A stretch of DNA of 6,459 bases. Origin: CBDUXZ01 sp965371325 [NCBI: uncultured bacterium] (GTDB lineage: Bacteria > JAUYMQ01). The stretch covers positions 1 through 6,459 of the forward strand of contig CBDUXZ010000114.1 in the NCBI GenBank assembly GCA_965371325.1, in the 5' to 3' direction. Below the pieces are notes generated by a model, which saw nothing but the letters and a program-made list of their open reading frames with translations, searched no databases and was not told where the DNA came from. A program made the position numbers and the translations under genes. Shown one piece after another: positions 1 to 5,534 of the stretch (the first letter of the stretch is position 1; every line of letters begins with the position of its first letter).

Positions 1-298
1 CGGCGTAACCGGAAACCGCGGCGATGGTGGGTTTGGGAGAGAAGAGGCGGGTGAAGCCAAGGGGCCCCGACGCGCGGTTCTCGAGGGTTTCGATAGCCTT
101 CAGATCCGCCCCGGCGCAAAATGCGTTCTCATTGCCGGTGAGCACCATGACCCGCGCGCCGTCGTCTGAGACAAAACGGTTGAAGGCCGCGAAGAGCGCA
201 TCTGCAGTCGCACCGTCGACGGCGTTGCGCCTTTCGGGGCGGTTGATGCGTACGATTGCCGCGGCCCCCGCGCGCTCGAAGCTTACTTCGTTACTCAT
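1..298 (-). CDS. Enoyl-CoA hydratase / crotonase family protein, N-terminal 99 residues (cut by window edge)
   Basis: Only the N-terminal part is present; the gene runs off the left edge. The visible 99 residues have the crotonase layout: a first strand ending in INRPERRNAV (residues 18-27), then a helix, then VMVLTGNENAF followed by FCAGADLK (residues 60-67), whose backbone forms the first half of the oxyanion hole that binds the acyl-CoA thioester. The sequence ends at PTIAAVSGYA, just before the second glycine-rich oxyanion segment. The catalytic Glu positions lie outside, so hydratase, isomerase or another crotonase activity cannot be told apart. Family members act on acyl-CoA in the cytoplasm, mostly in fatty-acid or amino-acid catabolism. 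The ATG at 298 is supported by an AGAGGA ribosome binding site 6 bases upstream. The start overlaps the end of the antiporter gene by 8 bases, so the two are probably co-translated. Confidence 0.93.
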   Translation of the reverse strand, partial: MSNEVSFERAGAAAIVRINRPERRNAVDGATADALFAAFNRFVSDDGARVMVLTGNENAFCAGADLKAIETLENRASGPLGFTRLFSPKPTIAAVSGYA

Positions 299-2282
299 GG
301 TTTTTCCTCTCGCCCACGGCCTTGTGCCCTTTGTCATCATCGAGAGCGAGCTTCGGCTCGATAAGGTGGAACGCCTTGTCGATCGCCTCGTGGGAACCAT
401 AGAGAACCAGCATGTCTCCTTTTTCGAGGCATGTCGAGCCGTTGACGGTGGGCAGGGGCAATTCGTCCCGTACGATGTTGAGTACCGTCACCCCGGTCCT
501 GTCGCGCAGCTCGAGATCAGCCAGGGTCTTGCTGCAGGCCTCGCTCCCCTCCATCACCTGTGCGGTCTCGAGAATACCGCCAGCGATGAAGCGTTTCGTC
601 TCCTCCAGCAGCTCCGGTGATCCGCCGAAACCACGCAACGCCTGATAATGCTCATGGCGGATGATCGACTCCTGCACGCGGACGAGGTGTCTCGGAACGC
701 CGAAGTGGCGAAGAAGCCTCACGAAGATCTCAATCGACGTTTCGAATTCCGAAGGAATCGCCTCGTCGGCGCCAAGACGCTCGAGATCTTTTATTTCCGT
801 CACGTGCCTGGCACGAACGATGAGCCGAAGGTTGGAATTCATCTGGCGGATGAGCGAAACGATCCTGCGCGTCGCAACCGGATCGGCGATCGCCACGACA
901 GCGGCCCTTGCGGAGGGAACCCCGAGCTCCACGAGAACGGCTCGCCGTGTGGCATCTCCGAATCGAATGGGAAGTTTCTCACGTTTCGCCAGCGCCACGC
1001 TGTGGGCATTCATATCGGTGCCGCAAAAGGAAATACCCGTCTCACGCAGGACGCGCGCTACCGCCGTCCCGGTCGTGCCGTAACCCACGATAACCACGTG
1101 ACCCTGCATGTCGCGCGGTGGCTTTCCCATGCCGCTTTCGGAACCGAGGCGCGAGAGCCATTCTCCGGCCCTCATGAGAAAAGGCGTCGCGCCCATCGTC
1201 AGAACCGCCGCGCCGAGGAGCGACTGCATGAAGTGTGCGTCGATAAGACCCGCCTCCACGCCCTCGCGCCCCAGAACAAAGGAGAACTCCCCGACCTGCG
1301 CGAGCCCGAAGCCTGACAGAATGGCCAGTCGCGGGGAGCGCCAGATCGTGCCGACGATGGCGGCGATGAGCCCGCCCTTCACGAGCACAATCGCCACCAT
1401 GCCGAGCATGAGCATCGGCGCAGCTGCAAGCTCCGAGGGCAGCAGCAGCATCCCCATGCTCGTAAAGAAAAGGGCCACAAAGGCGTCGCGCAGCGGGAGT
1501 ATCTCCGCGAAGACCTGGTGGGCGTAGCGGCTCCCGGACAGGGCCAGCCCCGCGAGAAAGGCGCCGATGGGGAGCGAGAGTCCGAGCACGAGCGCGCCGA
1601 GGGCCGTGCCAAAAGCCATCACCAGGGAGAGGAGGGGAAAAATTTCAGGGACGCGTGCCCGAGCCGCGAGCTCCAGGCACCACGGCAGGACCGTGCGCGC
1701 CAGGATGAGCAGCCCGCCCACGGCCACCGCGGCCTTCAAAAGCGCGACGGCCGCGGCCACGGGGGCGTCTTCCGGCGGGCCGGTGAACGCGGGGATGAGG
1801 AGCATCATCGGCACAAGCGCGAGATCCTGAAAGAGAAGGATCGCGGCGGCGGCCTGTCCCTGGGGAGCGTCGATGACGCCTTCCTCGTCGTAGAGTTTGA
1901 AGACGATGGCCGTGCTGGAGAGCGAGAGAGCGAAGCCGGCGAAGAGCGCTTTGGGAAGGGCAACGCCGAACTGAAGATAGAGGAGCGTGGTGATGAGAAT
2001 CGTGAGGCCGACCTGCAGGACGCCGCTCGTGAGCATGCGCAGAAGAATTCGGCGGATACGCTCGAGGGAGAACTCTATACCGACGCCGAAGAGCAGAAGC
2101 GCCACGCCCAGCTCGGCAAGCTGACCGATCGTCTCCGACGGCGCCACCCAGCCAAGGCCCCCCGGACCGACCAGCAGGCCGCCAAACAAGTAGGCGACGA
2201 TGGGCGGAATGCGAAACCGGCGGCCGACGAGAAGCGCGCCAGTCGCGACGGTGAGCAGGATGACGATCTCGTAAGGAATCAT
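291..2282 (-). CDS. Kef/YbaL-like CPA2 monovalent cation:proton antiporter with RCK domains
   Basis: A 663-residue inner-membrane transporter. Residues 1 to about 375 form the hydrophobic CPA2 exchanger domain: IPPIVAYLFGGLLVGPGG near 25-42, GVALLLFGVGIEFS near 59-72, LSSTAIVFKLYDEEG near 121-135, the hallmark LFQD at 150-153 whose Asp is a likely ion or proton site, and GLAQVGEFSF near 326-335. A cytoplasmic TrkA-N/RCK domain starts near 394, with the nucleotide-binding motif GYGTTG (400-405), Asp423 at the end of the second strand (suggesting NAD(H)), and FGDATR (441-446). A TrkA-C-like domain fills about 568-645. Families of this type exchange K+ or Na+ for H+ under nucleotide or ligand control. 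E. coli KefC has Arg (GFGRFG) where this protein has Thr, a position I recall as linked to glutathione binding, so glutathione gating is uncertain. The start is set by homology; the nearest purine-rich site, GAGGA, is about 15 bases upstream, which is far. It is followed with an 8-base overlap by the hydratase gene. Confidence 0.93.
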   Translation of the reverse strand: MIPYEIVILLTVATGALLVGRRFRIPPIVAYLFGGLLVGPGGLGWVAPSETIGQLAELGVALLLFGVGIEFSLERIRRILLRMLTSGVLQVGLTILITTLLYLQFGVALPKALFAGFALSLSSTAIVFKLYDEEGVIDAPQGQAAAAILLFQDLALVPMMLLIPAFTGPPEDAPVAAAVALLKAAVAVGGLLILARTVLPWCLELAARARVPEIFPLLSLVMAFGTALGALVLGLSLPIGAFLAGLALSGSRYAHQVFAEILPLRDAFVALFFTSMGMLLLPSELAAAPMLMLGMVAIVLVKGGLIAAIVGTIWRSPRLAILSGFGLAQVGEFSFVLGREGVEAGLIDAHFMQSLLGAAVLTMGATPFLMRAGEWLSRLGSESGMGKPPRDMQGHVVIVGYGTTGTAVARVLRETGISFCGTDMNAHSVALAKREKLPIRFGDATRRAVLVELGVPSARAAVVAIADPVATRRIVSLIRQMNSNLRLIVRARHVTEIKDLERLGADEAIPSEFETSIEIFVRLLRHFGVPRHLVRVQESIIRHEHYQALRGFGGSPELLEETKRFIAGGILETAQVMEGSEACSKTLADLELRDRTGVTVLNIVRDELPLPTVNGSTCLEKGDMLVLYGSHEAIDKAFHLIEPKLALDDDKGHKAVGERKNHE
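305..310 (-). promoter_or_regulatory. Ribosome binding site of the enoyl-CoA hydratase gene, inside the antiporter coding region
   Basis: On the minus strand AGAGGA stands 6 bases before the ATG at 298. It lies within the last codons of the antiporter gene, which ends at 291. This fixes the start of the hydratase and suggests that terminating antiporter ribosomes could re-initiate here. Confidence 0.7.
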
Positions 2283-2333
2283 GCAGGTGCGTCCAGTTCC
2301 TCATCCGGTCGTTCTGCCGGCCGTTTTTGCCGA

Positions 2334-2342
2334 CCCCCCCCC
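2334..2342. repeat. Nine-base homopolymer C/G tract
   Basis: Nine consecutive C on the plus strand (G on the coding strand) lie in the 83-base gap between the oxidoreductase and antiporter genes, about 52 bases upstream of the antiporter start. It is outside coding sequence, so length changes would not shift a frame, but it may be slippage-prone or a sequencing weak spot. The rest of the gap shows no clear promoter or terminator. Confidence 0.85.
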
Positions 2343-2365
2343 GACCCAAAGCAGGAACGGATCGA

Positions 2366-3340
2366 TCAGGGAGCGATGATCACTTTGCCGATGCTCTCGC
2401 GCCGTTGCATGAGGTTGAAGGCGTCGGCGGCTTCATCCAGGGGAAAGATTTTTCCAAGGACCGGCTTGATCGTCTTGTTCCGGATCATGGTTACGAGCCT
2501 GTTCGCCGCGGAGGCCACATGGCCGAGATGCTTGGGGATGAAAGCCCCAAGATAGTATCCCGTCAGCGTTCGGTTCGACTCCAGGATCTGCCGGTTCTCG
2601 ATCGTTGCGACCTCACGGCTCGCCGTGCCGAACACGACCATCCTGCCAAAGATGGCGAGCGCCTCCCTGAAGGAGCGCGCGAAGATCTCCCCGCCCACTG
2701 ATTCGAGAATCACATCCGCGCCCTTGCCGTCCGTGGCGTTTTGGACCTCCTTGACCCAATCCCCCTTCGTGTAGTCGATGGCGACGGCGCCAAGATCCGA
2801 GATCAACCGGCACTTCTCCGCGCTCGAGGCGGTGCCAATCACCCTGGCGCCCATGCTGTTCGCGATCTGGACGGCGATCGTTCCCACGCCTCCGGCGGCG
2901 GCATGGATGAGGATCGACTCGCCTTTTTGCAGGCGTCCGCAATCCTCGATGCAGTGCACGGCCGTGATTCCGGCGATCAGAACGGAGGCCCCCTCGGCCG
3001 CGCTCAGCTCATCGGGGCAGGGGAGCAGCGATCTTGCGGGCACGACGACGTACTCGGCCATGGCCCCGCCCGGCGACGAGGCGATCACCCGTTGGCCCAC
3101 TTCGAGACCCGCAACTTCCGGTCCGACCTCATCGATGCGCCCGCAGAACTCACGCCCCATCAAGTACGGGAGGGGTACGTTATCAATGTAGAACCCCTCG
3201 CGGATCATGATGTCGGAGTAGTTGAGACCAGCCGCCTCCACCTTCACGCGCGCCCAGCCGGCACGCGGCTCCGGCACCGGCACGTCTGCAATGTGCATCA
3301 CTTCGGGTCCGCCGAATTTCTCTATTTGAAGTGCTTTCAC
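2366..3340 (-). CDS. Zinc-independent MDR-family NADPH:quinone oxidoreductase-like protein
   Basis: A 324-residue soluble medium-chain dehydrogenase/reductase, the usual length for quinone oxidoreductase (QOR)-type members. The N-terminal GroES-like domain includes GLNYSDIMIREG (38-49) and GREFCGRIDEVG (62-73). The Rossmann domain carries AAAGGVG (147-153), the nucleotide-binding loop typical of NADPH-dependent QOR and enoyl-reductase relatives. The C-terminus ESIGKVIIAP matches the family ending (G-K-x-V/I-x-x-P). The cysteine cluster of the structural zinc lobe is absent, and I see no catalytic-zinc Cys/His pair, so a zinc alcohol dehydrogenase is unlikely. The probable reaction is NADPH-dependent reduction of quinones or activated alkenes; the true substrate is unknown. 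The start is a GTG supported by GGAGG 9 bases upstream. The antiporter gene begins 83 bases downstream with no clear terminator between, so the two are probably co-transcribed. Confidence 0.92.
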   Translation of the reverse strand: MKALQIEKFGGPEVMHIADVPVPEPRAGWARVKVEAAGLNYSDIMIREGFYIDNVPLPYLMGREFCGRIDEVGPEVAGLEVGQRVIASSPGGAMAEYVVVPARSLLPCPDELSAAEGASVLIAGITAVHCIEDCGRLQKGESILIHAAAGGVGTIAVQIANSMGARVIGTASSAEKCRLISDLGAVAIDYTKGDWVKEVQNATDGKGADVILESVGGEIFARSFREALAIFGRMVVFGTASREVATIENRQILESNRTLTGYYLGAFIPKHLGHVASAANRLVTMIRNKTIKPVLGKIFPLDEAADAFNLMQRRESIGKVIIAP

Positions 3341-3349
3341 GGTAACAAT

Positions 3350-3354
3350 CCTCC
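3350..3354 (-). promoter_or_regulatory. Ribosome binding site that fixes the GTG start of the oxidoreductase
   Basis: On the minus strand a perfect GGAGG sits 9 bases before GTG at 3340-3338. The encoded N-terminus MKALQIEKFG is the standard family start, so motif and homology agree on this non-ATG start. Confidence 0.8.
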
Positions 3355-3379
3355 GTTTTGGTGAAAAAGGGGGCGCTCC

Positions 3380-3407
3380 ATTTTTCTCGAGCCGGAGGCT
3401 TTATCAA
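3380..3407 (-). promoter_or_regulatory. Possible sigma-70 type promoter for the oxidoreductase-antiporter-hydratase unit
   Basis: On the minus strand TTGATA (3407-3402; 5 of 6 to TTGACA) is followed after 16 bases by AAAAAT (3385-3380; 4 of 6 to TATAAT). It lies between the terminator at 3421-3437 and the oxidoreductase ribosome binding site at 3350-3354, where a promoter would be expected; transcription would begin near 3373. The -10 match is modest and a chance match is possible. Confidence 0.3.
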
Positions 3408-3417
3408 AGAGGGTGCG

Positions 3418-3437
3418 AAAAAGGGGAGCAGCCCCTT
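3418..3437 (-). terminator. Rho-independent terminator after the 96-residue protein gene
   Basis: On the minus strand AAGGGG CTGCT CCCCTT forms a 6-bp stem with a 5-base loop (3437-3421), continued by further T residues (five T in all after the C run). It starts 2 bases after the stop codon at 3442-3440. Position, G/C-rich stem core and T tract all fit an intrinsic terminator that ends the upstream transcription unit. The short stem keeps this below certain. Confidence 0.6.
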
Positions 3438-3439
3438 CT

Positions 3440-3730
3440 TCAGGCGCGGCGGGGGATCATCTTCACGAGCTCGCGGAAGGAGACATTCTTTACTTTTTCG
3501 TAGGGAAGGCCCCGTTTCAGGGCGAACGCCCGGCGCAGAATCTCGCGCTTCCTGGAGCGCCAGACCCGGGTGGGCTCGTCCATGTCGAAGACGATTTCAT
3601 CCGGGCGCGCGGGGCGGCGCTCGACGTGGGGGCGCAGCGCTTCGTACAGCTCCTGGCCTACTTCGCCGTCTGCCGCGAGATCCTCGCCCAGAATCTCCGC
3701 CACAAGCATGATCCGATCCTCGATGAGCAT
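3440..3730 (-). CDS. Small protein of unknown function (96 residues)
   Basis: I do not recognise this protein. It has no signal peptide, membrane segment or cysteine, so it is probably cytoplasmic. The N-terminal half (to about residue 35) is acidic and looks helical (LVAEILGEDLAADGEVGQEL). The middle holds a Pro-rich turn, then DEIVFDMDEPTRVW. The C-terminal third is strongly basic (RSRKREILRRAFALKRG, ending MIPRRA). The charge split could suit binding to nucleic acid or to an acidic partner, but that is speculation. That it is a real gene is supported by AAAGGA 6 bases before the ATG at 3730, by codon use like its neighbours, and by a terminator directly after the stop. It begins 91 bases after the kinase-like gene ends and is probably the last gene of that unit. 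I saw no clear promoter in the gap. Confidence 0.72.
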   Translation of the reverse strand: MLIEDRIMLVAEILGEDLAADGEVGQELYEALRPHVERRPARPDEIVFDMDEPTRVWRSRKREILRRAFALKRGLPYEKVKNVSFRELVKMIPRRA

Positions 3731-3736
3731 CGGAGG

Positions 3737-3742
3737 TCCTTT
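3737..3742 (-). promoter_or_regulatory. Ribosome binding site of the 96-residue protein gene
   Basis: On the minus strand AAAGGA stands 6 bases before the ATG at 3730-3728, supporting both the start choice and the reality of this small gene. Confidence 0.6.
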
Positions 3743-3821
3743 CTCTGGTTCGGGCTTCTTGCTCGGAGCGTTGCAAATCCGGTGGGGAGACTTTCAAGCT
3801 AGCACGCGCGTTTCGCGGGCG

Positions 3822-4646
3822 TCAACGCGAACCTTCTCCCGGCTGATCGACGCGCTCCTCCTGGGCTTCCCGCTCCTTTTGCTTCCGGAACTTCCAGCGC
3901 ACGACCTCGTTCGAGCCTTTCGGATAGATCATGTGCTTGAAAAAATGGAAGGGCTTGCGCAGCAGGTACTTGTGCACCCGGTTGAGGGTCGAGCGCCGCG
4001 CGCGGAGAGCACGCTCCTCGTCGGTGAGCAGATCGGGGCGGTAGCGCGCCTTGTACTTGAGGAGGTGATAGCGGTCTTCGCGGGCGATGATGCGATAGAT
4101 GGCAAGCGCAATCGGACGGAAGGGGCCGCGCCTGGGGACGGGCCAGGAGATCTGGAAGTCGATCAGCCAGGGCTTGCCGTGGTCATCCACGATGATGTTC
4201 TCGAGCTTGGCCAGATCCGCGTATGCGACTTCACGGCGGTGCACCTCGGCGAGGGTCGAGGCAAGGCGCGGGAAAAAGTCGTCGCCGATGTGTTTCACCG
4301 GATCGAACGTTCCCTCGCGTTTGAGCTTCGTGATGTATTGCTTGAGCGTCATCCCCGGCACGAACACATGCACGAGACCGTTCTTTCCGTGACGCCCCGA
4401 CAGGGACGGGATCCAGGGGGTGCCGTCGAGGCGGCCGTAGACGTTCCACTCCCAGTGATGGAACAGGCGTGCGAGCCACTGGAAGAGAAAGGCACCGATG
4501 AAGCGGAAGCGGGAAATCTTGAGAACGTATGCCGTCCCCTCCCGCGCGTAGAGGTAGTTCACCGAGAAGAAGTCGGTCTTGAGCGTCGAGGTGTAGCGGT
4601 AAAGCTTCCCGTCAACGGTTATTTCGGGTTCGGGGGCTTCGGCCAT
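3822..4646 (-). CDS. Predicted small kinase-fold phosphotransferase (RIO / LPS-kinase-like)
   Basis: A 274-residue protein with the compact bacterial protein-kinase-like fold of RIO, Bud32 and Kdo/heptose lipopolysaccharide kinases. The likely ATP-binding Lys is K43 (AYVLKIS), and the paired helix-C Glu is E66, followed by GRLDGTPWIPSL, which matches the E...L.G.P.P pattern of these families. The hinge-like region is VHVFVPGMTLKQYI (92-105). The catalytic loop is EVHRREVAYADLAKLENIIV (134-153), with D144 as base and N150 as metal ligand; LIDFQ (161-165) replaces DFG and keeps metal-binding D163. All core catalytic residues are present, so it may be active. The substrate (protein, lipid or saccharide) is unknown. 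Segment 47-65 is hydrophobic and aromatic with flanking basic residues, and the C-terminus is very basic, which would fit membrane-surface attachment. The ATG at 4646 is chosen because upstream codons lack kinase similarity. It lies 35 bases after terC and lacks a ribosome binding site. Confidence 0.82.
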   Translation of the reverse strand: MAEAPEPEITVDGKLYRYTSTLKTDFFSVNYLYAREGTAYVLKISRFRFIGAFLFQWLARLFHHWEWNVYGRLDGTPWIPSLSGRHGKNGLVHVFVPGMTLKQYITKLKREGTFDPVKHIGDDFFPRLASTLAEVHRREVAYADLAKLENIIVDDHGKPWLIDFQISWPVPRRGPFRPIALAIYRIIAREDRYHLLKYKARYRPDLLTDEERALRARRSTLNRVHKYLLRKPFHFFKHMIYPKGSNEVVRWKFRKQKEREAQEERVDQPGEGSR

Positions 4647-4652
4647 GGGGGT

Positions 4653-4658
4653 TTTATA
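4653..4658 (-). promoter_or_regulatory. Possible -10 element for a leaderless transcript of the kinase-like gene
   Basis: On the minus strand TATAAA lies with its end 6 bases before the ATG at 4646, so a transcript could begin at or next to the start codon. There is no purine-rich ribosome binding site before this ATG (the bases just upstream are ACCCCC). No good -35 is seen: at 17 bases spacing the hexamer is GGTGCA. Chance occurrence is quite possible. Confidence 0.3.
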
Positions 4659-4681
4659 GCACACGGCGTCCGCAATGCACC

Positions 4682-5422
4682 CTACTCGGAGAGCGCTTTC
4701 CGCAGATGCAGCGGTTTTGCCGCACGGGACCGGAGACGCAGGTTCAGCATCTCGACGAGAACCGAGAAGGCCATGGCGAAGTAGACGTACCCCTTCGGGA
4801 TGTGCAGTGAGAGCCCCTCGCCAACCAGCGACACACCGATCAGTATCAGGAAGCTCAGTGCGAGAATCTTCAAGGTGGGGTGCGCGTCGATGAAATCGTT
4901 GATCGCGCCGGCCGCCAGCATCATCACGATCACCGCGATGACGATGGCGATGACCATCACGGGAATCTGCTTGGCCAGACCTATGGCCGTGATCACCGAG
5001 TCGAGCGAGAAGATGATGTCCATGAGGAGTATCTGCACGAGGACCGCCGCGAACCCGGCGGCGACCGCCTTGCCCGCCGGCCTCTCCTCGCCTTCCAGAT
5101 TGCCGTGAATCTCCAGCGTGCTCTTCGCCAGCAGGAAGAGCCCGCCGCCGATGAGAATGAGATCCCGCCCCGATATTTCCTGGCCGAGCAGGACGAAGAG
5201 CGGCGCCGTGAGCCGCATGATCCAGGTGATCGAAAGCAGGAGCGCTATGCGAACGAACATCGCGAGGCCCAGCCCCACTGTTCTTGCTTTCGCCCGCTGC
5301 GATTCCGGCAGCTTCCCGGCCAGGATCGAAATGAAGACGATGTTGTCGATGCCGAGCACGATTTCGATGGCGGTCAGGGTTGCCAGCGCCACCCACGCTT
5401 CGGGTTCGAAAAGCCAGCTCAT
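4682..5422 (-). CDS. TerC-family integral membrane protein, candidate metal (Mn2+) exporter
   Basis: A 246-residue membrane protein with the full TerC signature. The two acidic repeat motifs are EIVLGIDNIVF (residues 20-30, with E20 and D26) and MDIIFSLDSVITAIG (134-148, with D135 and D141), each in a hydrophobic helix. Between them are the loop KLPESQRAKAR and DLILIGGGLFLLAKS (87-101), then EIHGNLEGEE before a flexible linker. Further hydrophobic segments lie near 155-172 and 185-202, and the end is LVEMLNLRLRSR. Characterised family members (Alx, YkoY/MeeY, YceF/MeeF) export Mn2+; others are tied to tellurite resistance, so the substrate here is inferred. The start at 5422 is preferred over an upstream ATG at 5479 because it has a purine-rich ribosome binding site and gives a typical N-terminus (MSWLFEPEAW). 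I found no yybP-ykoY manganese riboswitch core in the 112-base leader. The kinase-like gene follows after 35 bases. Confidence 0.93.
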   Translation of the reverse strand: MSWLFEPEAWVALATLTAIEIVLGIDNIVFISILAGKLPESQRAKARTVGLGLAMFVRIALLLSITWIMRLTAPLFVLLGQEISGRDLILIGGGLFLLAKSTLEIHGNLEGEERPAGKAVAAGFAAVLVQILLMDIIFSLDSVITAIGLAKQIPVMVIAIVIAVIVMMLAAGAINDFIDAHPTLKILALSFLILIGVSLVGEGLSLHIPKGYVYFAMAFSVLVEMLNLRLRSRAAKPLHLRKALSE

Positions 5423-5430
5423 GACGTCGC

Positions 5431-5440
5431 TCTCCCCTCT
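5431..5440 (-). promoter_or_regulatory. Ribosome binding site that decides the terC-family gene start
   Basis: On the minus strand a purine block AGAGGGGAGA ends about 8 bases before the ATG at 5422. The alternative ATG at 5479 has only pyrimidine-rich or mixed sequence before it and would add 19 basic residues not typical of the family. Confidence 0.65.
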
Positions 5441-5534
5441 CTTTCGGCCTTGACGCGTGCTCCCGGACACCCAGGGCATGTCACAGGGCCGCGGTTGCAG
5501 TACTTCGGGGAAACTTCGAGACGGAAAGGAATCG

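Noticed and set aside
1518-2555. A 345-codon plus-strand open frame opposite the antiporter, and a similar 234-codon minus-strand frame at 1645-2349.
   Set aside because: Both are low-complexity translations rich in charged, Gly and Arg residues, as expected from G+C-rich shadow frames. The antiporter frame explains this DNA fully.
3418-3437. On the plus strand GGGGAGCAG resembles the start of the yybP-ykoY riboswitch core.
   Set aside because: No plus-strand gene follows, the rest of the riboswitch is missing, and the minus-strand reading is a good terminator.
3731-3821. A possible promoter (TTGAAA) in the gap before the 96-residue gene.
   Set aside because: No acceptable -10 hexamer lies at 16-18 bases spacing.
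3570-4784. A 404-codon plus-strand open frame opposite the kinase-like and 96-residue genes.
   Set aside because: It covers two well-supported minus-strand genes and their gap, has no recognisable domain, and fits an antisense shadow.
3822-5396. A single 524-codon open frame that would join a sequence overlapping terC to the kinase-like protein.
   Set aside because: The part above 4646 lies in another frame of the terC coding region and is rich in Arg, Gly and His with no kinase features. The real gene starts at ATG 4646.
5462-5482. An imperfect inverted repeat (GACA...TGTC) between the decarboxylase and terC, considered as a terminator or operator.
   Set aside because: Only four outer base pairs with internal mismatches and no T tract on the coding strand; too weak to call.
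5419-5500. A frame just after the decarboxylase stop that encodes GPVTCPGCPGARV, resembling the CPGCPH segment of indolepyruvate ferredoxin oxidoreductase alpha subunits.
   Set aside because: It is in a different frame from the decarboxylase, has no start codon with a ribosome binding site, and stops after about 20 residues. The decarboxylase already has a natural C-terminus. Most likely chance.
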